Part shown: positions 7,941 through 12,776 of the stretch, one piece after another | How positions within the stretch are numbered: the first letter of the stretch is position 1 | Layout of the letters: the number at the start of each line of letters is the position of its first letter | Source of the DNA: Pelagophyceae sp. CCMP2097 | Lineage: Eukaryota > Sar > Pelagophyceae | Assembly (NCBI GenBank): GCA_026770575.1 | Contig: MU657420.1 | Location: 39,943-52,718 of the forward strand | DNA length: 12,776 nucleotides | Reading direction: 5' to 3' | Made by a program: the position numbers and the translations under genes | Notes under the pieces: model-generated | What the model saw: the letters and a program-made list of their open reading frames with translations, nothing else | The model's database searches: none | What the model was told of the DNA's origin: nothing

Positions 7941-8026
7941 GTCGGAATGATATTCATTCTCGGTGACGCTCGGCTAGAGGAGGCCCATGGCCACCTCCTG
8001 GCGCAAGAGAATGAATATCATTCGAC
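7941..8026. repeat. Short fold-back element, 86 bp
   Basis: The arms at 7941-7961 and 8007-8026 pair over 20 positions with a single extra base in the left arm (gtcggaatga... against gtcgaatga...). A second nested inverted repeat (aggagg/cctcct) lies in the centre at about 7977-7998. The structure suggests a MITE relic or a structured RNA locus. No clear target-site duplication is visible. Confidence 0.65.
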
Positions 8027-8324
8027 GATTTGACCGACTTACGACCATAGCCGTCTTGGCGGTCTTGTAGGGGCGCACAGTGCCTCTAGAGCAAGTGTTT
8101 TGGGGCTGCGCAGAGACCAGACAAGGGACCGTACGATGGCACTGAAATCAGCTCCATAGCTTCCACTGTCAACGCGGACAAGACGGGCCAAGTCGCATAT
8201 TTTAATGTGCGAGGTCAACTCTCTGTCTCATGAGCTGAATCACGGCTGATTACGCCCTCCGCTCATACGCCCAAACGGCCATCATACGCTCTTACACCCT
8301 CGAACGCCCATGGATTCCGGCTAG
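8027..8324. other. Spacer upstream of the decayed coding fragments
   Basis: I see no gene. Around 8250-8310 the phrases acgccc and catacgc recur, and the 13-mer acgcccaaacggc appears both here (about 8265) and near 9257, so this stretch may be a diverged copy of 9240-9350. Confidence 0.4.
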
Positions 8325-8528
8325 GGCGACGAGCGGTACAGCGGCCTCTGCGCCCTCGTCGATGCTGCTGCGCACGAAATGGCGGCGATGCCGCACAGCC
8401 AGCTCGGGTCTTTGGACGGTGCTTTGGTGGCCTGTGCCGGCGCGGCGGGCAACGGCGCCTGCGTGCCCATCGAAGGACGGGCGGCTCGACGAGGCATCAA
8501 CGCGCCGCGTCGCTGCGTGATAATCTAG
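8325..8528 (+). pseudogene. Decayed coding fragment, copy 1
   Basis: A 67-codon open segment runs from just after a TAG (8322-8324), which also ends an acceptor-like ctag, to a TAG at 8526-8528. It has no start codon at its head. Codon use is strongly G/C in third position and the product is Ala- and Cys-rich, with a core SLDGALVACA..NGACVPIEGR. The related fragment 325 bp downstream keeps the same reading frame, which supports coding ancestry. It could also be an internal exon. I do not recognise a family. Confidence 0.4.
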
Positions 8529-8619
8529 AGCCACGGAGCTCTGATCTATAGCACGCTGCGGGATGAAGCAGTCCAACGTTCTTTTACAACGGGGGCTTGG
8601 CGGTGCTTCAGAGTCCTGG

Positions 8620-8820
8620 GCGTGCGACGCAGTGCCTCAGTACCGCGGCTGGTGGGGGTGGATGGTTGTACCATCGTGCGATGGGTTGCTGCGCTGTCCT
8701 GCGGCAGAGTACCGTACGTGGACGTTCGGCGGGTCTTTGCACGGTGCTTCCGCGGCCTGCGCCGCGGTGAGCTCCAACGGCAAGTGCGTCGAAGGACGCA
8801 CCGAGGAACCGAGTAGGCGG
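8620..8820 (+). pseudogene. Decayed coding fragment, copy 2
   Basis: Between 8728 and 8800 one frame gives GGSLHGASAACA..SNGKCVEGR, matching copy 1 residue by residue apart from small gaps. The DNA shares gggtctttg.acggtgct, .gcctg.gcc and cgaaggacg, and both copies are followed by gctctgatc (8538 and 8840). The frame is open from 8563 to 8901 but loses resemblance outside this core. A gtgagc inside the core could act as a splice donor. It was probably produced by local duplication of the same ancestral exon as copy 1. Confidence 0.35.
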
Positions 8821-8859
8821 CGTTATGGTGCGCTCTCGGGCTCTGATCCAGGCCAAAAG

Positions 8860-9343
8860 AGCTCCAATCCACGGCCACAGCATGGGACAAAGACGTTTTG
8901 ACGACGGGATTTTGGACAAAGCTTTCGAGTCCTTGGCGAACACGGCGGACTGAGAGAGACTGTTCGTGCATCGACAGACGAAGGATTCGACCTGGCTACA
9001 TTTTTGGTACGCCGTCGGCCTCTGATCCTGCGTAGCCTGAGCCGCTGCGTTGCATATTGTATTATTCCAATTGATGCAAATCCGGCTCATGGGATTCCTT
9101 ATGGCGTCCATGGGCATCTCACAGGAGCGTCGCTGCTCCGGCGGGCGTGTGCCGCCGCCCGCGAGAAACCCGCGTCGGCGATGTGTGGAGACCCGAACCG
9201 TCAGCCGAGGATTACGTCCCATGCGGCGCTGATGCGGCCCCGGAGACTGCCCCGAACGCCCAAACGGCAGCCGACGGTCAAAGGCTCGAACGCTCCTACG
9301 CCCCTCACCCGAACGCCCTTTTTGTGCTCATACGCCCTTACGC
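8860..9343. other. Spacer with no supported gene
   Basis: Several overlapping open frames exist (for example 9004-9636 and the minus-strand 8608-9222), but they cross the decayed fragments or the element boundary at 9344 and show no domain. A short GC-rich stretch at 9147-9347 has a coding-like frame of unclear meaning. Degenerate acgccc phrases are frequent from 9250 to 9340. Confidence 0.4.
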
Positions 9344-9419
9344 TTAACAGTGTTTACAAGGGCGATTTTGCGTGTCGGACACGGTCGGTAGGGGTGGAGG
9401 ATGTCGGTACGTGGGTGGG

Positions 9420-9541
9420 GAGGGTCGGCGACCCTCCCTGCGCGGCTCGACGCGGCAATTCGGTGTGTGTGTGTGGGGGGGAGGGGGGGGTCCCACGGAC
9501 CCTGGCCATACGACCCAGGGCCTGTGGTTTTGCGCCACAGG
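9420..9541. repeat. Left hairpin cluster inside the TIR element
   Basis: Four perfect small hairpins are present: gagggtc/gaccctc (9420-9436, loop 3), gggtcc/ggaccc (9488-9502, loop 3), ccctgg/ccaggg (9500-9520, loop 9) and cctgtgg/ccacagg (9521-9541, loop 7). A gt run and two G-tracts lie between the first and second. Confidence 0.75.
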
Positions 9542-9607
9542 ACCTGCGTCGTGACTCGCGCGATGAGGGCCGATGCGACGACGAGGCAGCAGCAATCGAC
9601 CGAGACA

Positions 9608-9680
9608 GCGTCAAATATCTCAATACACCTTTGTAAGGATGCCATTAAATCTTGTAAGTGCCTTATTGAGATATTGCGCC
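9608..9680. repeat. Nested inverted repeat inside the TIR element
   Basis: The core atatctcaata (9615-9625) pairs perfectly with tattgagatat (9664-9674), and pairing continues imperfectly on both sides (gcg outside, a looser match inside). Its centre near 9644 is not that of the whole element (9604), so it is a separate structure, perhaps a smaller element nested within. The right arm shares 14 bases with 7749-7762. Confidence 0.5.
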
Positions 9681-9734
9681 ATCTCTCTCGGGCGCCTCGT
9701 TTGGGCCCCCTCCAGGTTTGTTCCGGTAGGGGGG

Positions 9735-9821
9735 GGGTCTGGGACCCTTCCTCAGCTTGCGCCCCGTCCAAAAACCGGCTGCCAATACCTCGCCGCCGGT
9801 GGGGGGGTCCTGGACCCCCCC
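9735..9821. repeat. Right hairpin pair inside the TIR element
   Basis: A gggtc/gaccc hairpin (9735-9747, loop 3) and a 10-bp perfect stem gggggggtcc/ggaccccccc with a single-base gap (9801-9821) repeat the GGGTC theme of the left cluster. The second lies just inside the right terminal repeat. Confidence 0.75.
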
Positions 9822-9864
9822 TTCCGTGTCCGACACGCAAAATCGCCCTTGTAAACACTGTTAA

Positions 9865-10519
9865 TACGGGTACCGGAGCCAACTAGAAAGATCCGCTTTT
9901 GGAGTGCAGCGAGCCGATAATCGCCAAAGCACCTCTGGTTCGCGCCTGGGAGACCCCCTATCGGACTTGGGTCGGGTTAACGGATCGAACTTGGCTTTTC
10001 ATCTCAAACCTCGAACCGAGAGGCGTCGCCCCGCCGCGCACCGACGTCCCCTGGGGTCAGGAGTGTCGCGACGGACGCGCCACGACGTCTACATCCCCGG
10101 ATAACAAGCCTCCTTTCCATCGGAGGCGCACGGGTTGTGGCCGGTGTGCCCGAAAATGGTGTCGCCTGAAGTGCTGCCCAGCCACGATGCGGTCAGACTG
10201 ATCAGATAAGAAGCCGTTTCCACGGCCGGGAGGTGCCACGCGTGCGCGCGCAGCCGCCAGACCTCGCCTGGCGGCTCGGGGAAGGCCGTCGGGCCTAGGC
10301 TCGCCAGCCCCCACTTTCAGGGTGCCAAGCAACCTTTTTTCCGTGTGTTTATGGCGAGTGTATGCCCGCCGTGCCAAGTGCTCGCGCAAGTGTTAGCTTG
10401 CTAAAACGTGTGTGTATGGCCTTATTTGTGGCTTCATATGTGCCGACTGTCACTTAGCTCACAGGGAGTCGCAGAATACTCATGGCGGAGGAGCTACGCA
10501 AATCTTTTGTCGATAGGAA
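9865..10519. other. Spacer with a weak Cys-rich open frame
   Basis: An open frame at 9899-10201 lacks an ATG but ends in a run of closely spaced cysteines (pattern C-x2-C-x4-C-x3-C-C at about residues 80-93), which could be a metal-binding relic. I do not call it a gene. A perfect 9-bp stem (agccgccag/ctggcggct, 7-nt loop) lies at 10252-10276. Confidence 0.35.
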
Positions 10520-10876
10520 ATGCCAAAATTAGATTTTGATAGGAAATCAATTTCGAGGGCGTTGTTAACGTGCTTGAAGCAGCACGAGGGTCAAATGCAA
10601 CTCGGTCCGTGGTTCAGACTCAACGACCGTTGGCTTAGATGCGCAGTCGCCATCGGCTCCCATCGACGGCGAAGATATTCCGCTGACAACCGGTTCATGA
10701 GTGACCCTAATATAGCACGCGCTGAAGCAAAGAGGCAGGGGGTCGACCATTGGACGAGGGTGCGTATTGACCAAAGAGTTCCGCAGCAGGCTGCAAAAAG
10801 AGCGACTGGCGGGGATGGCGACGTTGCTGCGAGAACTCGCGACACTTCGCCAAAGAACCCGAACAAATCAATTTAA
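10520..10876 (+). CDS. Hypothetical open frame, 118 aa
   Basis: An ATG at 10520 opens 118 codons to TAA at 10874-10876. The product is basic with no recognisable domain, signal peptide or membrane segment. Over its last third a different frame (10716-10886) gives a more protein-like amphipathic basic helix containing LQKERLAGMATLLRELATL, so either frame, a frameshifted relic of both, or neither may be genuine. It lies just downstream of the 3' end of the minus-strand LINE remnant. Confidence 0.2.
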   Translation: MPKLDFDRKSISRALLTCLKQHEGQMQLGPWFRLNDRWLRCAVAIGSHRRRRYSADNRFMSDPNIARAEAKRQGVDHWTRVRIDQRVPQQAAKRATGGDGDVAARTRDTSPKNPNKSI

Positions 10877-11057
10877 ACAAATTTGAAAAAAGGGGAGAGA
10901 GGGAGTTTTTGTTCGGCGGGTAAAACAAATTACATCAGAATAATAAAAAATAATAAGAAACTACAGGGCAGGCAAGCCTGAGGGGCCGCAATCTAGTCCA
11001 GGAGGGCCTTTCCTTGGCCTAGTCGGATCAACCAACTTAGCACGGGTGCGATAAACT
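10877..11057 (-). other. Probable 3' untranslated end of the LINE remnant
   Basis: This AT-rich stretch follows the LINE stop codon on the minus strand. On that strand it contains T-rich sequence near 10937-10960 and no clear poly(A) tail, so the exact 3' end of the insertion cannot be placed. On the plus strand a small palindrome (caggc aa gcctg) lies near 10970. Confidence 0.35.
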
Positions 11058-11264
11058 TTATACAAAAAAACGATAGATATCAATGTCAGCAGCTGGGCTG
11101 TTGTTGTCACTCATTATGTACTCAACCTTCTGAGTGGTTGTAAGATCCGCAAAAGACGGAACTTTAGATTCGATTCGAGCAAAATATGCGTCGCGGGGCT
11201 CCTTGTATGCACCGCAGACACCCAAAACGTGATGAGCGGACTCACCGATTCTCCCATTGCAGCA
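11058..11264 (-). pseudogene. LINE ORF2 fragment: C-terminal zinc-knuckle region
   Basis: After the frameshifts the minus strand reads CCNGRIGESAHHVLGVC followed by GAYKEPRDAYF and later PSFADL..QKVEYIMS, ending at TAA (11058-11060). The pattern C-C-x8-H-H-x4-C followed by x-x-Y-x3-R and a downstream F-x-x-L-x4-K is characteristic of the zinc-binding tail of many LINE ORF2 proteins. The middle segment in the third frame (11242 to about 11393, including KLRCNCHEALV) bridges it to the larger fragment. Confidence 0.65.
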
Positions 11265-11371
11265 TGGAGACGGCTTGTGTGAAGTTATTTGTACGTGTTA
11301 ACCTGCCTTTAATCTCGCGCACATTGTGTTCCTTAACGAGAGCTTCGTGGCAATTGCAGCGCAATTTTATT

Positions 11372-12112
11372 TTAATTGCTTTCCCTTGGCTGGCGAAGTG
11401 TCCAATTCATGGCAGGGTCACGTAAGAGGTACGGGGCTGTTTTGGATGTCGATGAACAACCCCGCAATGCCAAGAGGGTCACTGACTTTGGAGTCAGTGC
11501 GGTCAATTTTCTGTTTTGCAACAAACATCGAATTTCATGTGCTTTAGTGGTCGCAGCAGAAAAACCAATGTTTTCACGCCAATCAAGTGAAATTGACAAT
11601 GGTTCGAGATACACAGTGACGCTATTATCCACATTGCGTCCATGTTCACCATGTTCTGTGACAGTATCGGTCTCGGAAAGCAAAGCTTCATACATTTGCT
11701 TCACCAACCGATTTGCTGAGAGTCCAATGATATGGTTTCTGAACTTAAGGGCATCCGCTTGGGCACGGAACATTTGGTCGATCAAGCCGCACTCGCGATG
11801 AATGGCTGTATTGCTAGTCCCTTTTGGAACGTCGATTAGCCTTCTATAAATCTTGTTCATCTCAAGTTGGATTTCGCTGCAGTATTCACCACCCTGCCAA
11901 ATTTCCAAGTTAAGCATTGCCGTAGCTACATCTAATGTTTGAAGAACTTGCTTCGAAATCCAAGTAGGTAAACCCATTGTATGACAACCCATGAGATCGA
12001 GTTGGTTCTTCAAAGTCGACAATTTCTTCTTTGTACTAGTTTTTGCCGCCTCCCACGGGTCCTGTATTAAAGGGCGGGACTTGCCTGACCCCATACTTTT
12101 GTGAATAAGCAG
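11372..12112 (-). pseudogene. LINE ORF2 fragment: post-RT (thumb/connection) segment
   Basis: The open frame has 240 codons from the ATG at 12094, and the frame stays open back to 12112. In order it shows a Trp- and Lys-rich start (DPWEAAKTSTKKKLSTL), a helix region with MGLPTWISKQVLQTLDVA, then LNLEIWQGG, a MNKIYRRLIDVPKGTSNTAI stretch, the motif HRECGLIDQMFRAQADALKF, and finally WRENIGF. The ordered features (a W-rich thumb, L-x-E-x-W-G, R-x-L-x-x-P-x-x-T, then E-x-G-L and K-F/R) match what follows the RT core in LINE proteins. It ends at a TAA at 11372-11374, where the true continuation lies one frame over. Confidence 0.6.
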
Positions 12113-12557
12113 TTATGTTTTTGTCCATAATCTCATGGGGATTCTCGAGAGTGAAAGCGTATTAATTCCGGCGAGTGTTAGCCCCGTCGAGGAGTTCTGT
12201 CACAGCGTGGTATTCAAGTTTCCCGCCAGGTCGCCTCTCCGTCCGGATTGATGAAATGATCCGTTCCTCCGGTTTAGGATACACGGAGCACCTTTAAGGC
12301 GACATGCCGGGCAATGGAACTCGCCGAGTGGAGCGGGCACGTCCAACCAGTGTCGAATCGGCGTATGTAAGCATAGGCATGGAGTACCCACACGGAACAC
12401 AGCTGGAGCGACAATTAAGGCGCAATACCTCTCCATTAGTTTATAATGTTTTTTAGGGTGCATCCAAAGCAACACATTATATAAAGGTAGTTTTGACGGA
12501 CAAAGCCCGTCCTCGTGGAAAAGAGCCTTCCCTTGCTTGAGAAGGGCCATCCCGTGT
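12113..12557. other. Spacer between the LINE 5' break and the MITE
   Basis: Apart from the uncertain minus-strand open frame at 12200-12550, nothing is recognisable. No reverse transcriptase motif continues from the LINE fragment into this stretch. Confidence 0.4.
12200..12550 (-). CDS. Hypothetical open frame, 116 aa, with a C-x-C...C-x2-C pattern
   Basis: An ATG at 12550 on the minus strand opens 116 codons. The middle shows GTPCLCLHTPIRHW followed by GEFHCPACR, that is C-x-C-x2-H then C-x2-C about 20 residues later, which could bind zinc. The N-terminal half is Leu- and Lys-rich with no domain I recognise. It begins just outside the MITE and ends near the LINE truncation point. It could be a relic of a transposon protein, part of a host gene, or chance. 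Confidence 0.25.
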   Translation of the reverse strand: MALLKQGKALFHEDGLCPSKLPLYNVLLWMHPKKHYKLMERYCALIVAPAVFRVGTPCLCLHTPIRHWLDVPAPLGEFHCPACRLKGAPCILNRRNGSFHQSGRRGDLAGNLNTTL

Positions 12558-12720
12558 TAGGAAGTACCTGCCCCTATTTGATTCGCCTTCTTTGGGGATT
12601 TCCCAATTTGATTCTCCTTTTTGGAGGGGCCGTGATTGGTTAAATTCACATTACAAGGACCCTGATTAGCCAAACCTGAATCAAATTGGTCCAGAATCAA
12701 ATAGGGGCAGGCACTTCCTA
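12558..12720. mobile_element. 159-bp MITE with TA target duplication
   Basis: The terminal repeats at 12558-12584 and 12694-12720 are reverse complements over 27 positions with one mismatch; each begins TA then ggaagt. Taking TA as the duplicated target leaves an element of 159 bp (12560-12718), the form expected of Tc1/mariner-type MITEs. A second perfect 12-bp inverted repeat, ccaatttgattc (12603-12614) against gaatcaaattgg (12678-12689), lies inside, so most of the element can fold back on itself. It has no coding capacity. Beyond the TA, gtgt and acac also pair, so the border could be a few bases further out. Confidence 0.8.
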
Positions 12721-12776
12721 GACACCAGGATGTCCGCGCCCCCTCGAGCCCCCCTTCGAAACAAGAAAAGGCCAGG
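12721..12776. other. Window edge, no feature
   Basis: These 56 bases beyond the MITE are GC-rich at first and then A-rich; nothing recognisable is present. Confidence 0.5.

Larger units (their letters stand above)
9344..9864. mobile_element. 521-bp non-autonomous element with perfect 41-bp inverted ends
   Basis: The ends 9344-9384 and 9824-9864 are exact reverse complements over 41 bp. Their outermost four bases are TTAA on both sides, directly followed by CAGTGTTTACAAGGGCG. TTAA at both borders is what piggyBac-like transposition leaves. Those TIRs more often begin with CC, so the superfamily is an inference. No transposase is encoded: the long open frames on both strands (9401-9886 plus, 9328-9882 minus) end in the same peptide because they read the same terminal repeat. 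The interior is filled with small perfect hairpins and G-runs. Arm identity implies recent activity or conversion between the ends. Confidence 0.8.
11058..12112 (-). mobile_element. LINE-type (non-LTR) retrotransposon tail, 5'-truncated and frameshifted
   Basis: Three minus-strand segments in different frames together resemble the region downstream of the reverse transcriptase core in LINE ORF2 proteins: the thumb and connecting region (11372-12112), a middle part (11242 to about 11393) and a C-terminal zinc-knuckle region (11058-11264). No RT palm motif or endonuclease is visible upstream to 12776, so the copy is truncated at its 5' end, as LINE insertions usually are. Two frameshifts separate the segments, so it cannot encode an intact protein. 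Composition is AT-richer than the spliced gene at 803. The clade cannot be fixed without a search. Confidence 0.65.

Noticed and set aside
7944..7961. Fur-box-like palindrome gaatgatattcattc
   Set aside because: It is the arm of a fold-back element in a eukaryotic window; no bacterial operon is adjacent.
9328..9886. Long open frames on both strands across the TIR element (161 and 184 codons)
   Set aside because: Both end with the same peptide because they read the same 41-bp terminal repeat on opposite strands. They show no transposase signature.

Overview
The window reads as a piece of a eukaryotic nuclear genome, most likely from a unicellular organism such as an alga or other protist. The evidence is one gene split by three short GT-AG introns and encoding a protein with a signal peptide, the broken tail of a LINE-type retrotransposon, and several short non-autonomous inverted-repeat elements. 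Base composition is patchy: the spliced gene and a few islands are strongly GC-rich with G/C in third codon positions, while the LINE remnant and much spacer are clearly more AT-rich. There is no bacterial operon structure. I found no rRNA, tRNA or CRISPR array. I cannot name the species.

Left third (1-2390). After spacer and a 111-bp hairpin element (419-529) comes the only gene I can support well. It is a plus-strand, four-exon gene (803-2390) predicted to give a 430-residue secreted protein rich in paired Cys and His motifs (CHSVAHAIGE, C-x3-C-x3-C-L-HG, HGFGH, CSGGAWME, then C-x2-G repeats). I reconstructed the joins from phase, splice consensus and motif continuity.

Middle (2391-8324). 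This is mostly non-coding. It holds a 15-bp tandem triplicate, a roughly 270-bp unit present twice in a row (3004-3270 and 3277-3693) whose second copy carries an extra 89 bp related to another repeat nearby, a dense G-quadruplex motif on the minus strand (4503-4531), one 40-codon open frame of unusual composition (6369-6491), a GC-rich island with competing open frames (6801-7222), and a short fold-back element (7941-8026).

Right third (8325-12776). Two related, apparently decayed coding fragments lie about 320 bp apart (8325-8528 and 8620-8820). They are followed by a 521-bp element with perfect 41-bp terminal inverted repeats, whose outer ends are TTAA, packed with small GGGTC-type hairpins (9344-9864). 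A minus-strand LINE tail (11058-12112), broken by frameshifts and truncated at its 5' end, comes next, then a 159-bp TA-flanked MITE (12560-12718).

The genes do not form a pathway. The picture is one probable functional secreted-protein gene in a neighbourhood shaped by mobile-element insertion, local duplication and decay. The spliced Cys/His-rich gene and the hairpin-packed TTAA element are the parts most worth following up; neither is shown here to be a new system.
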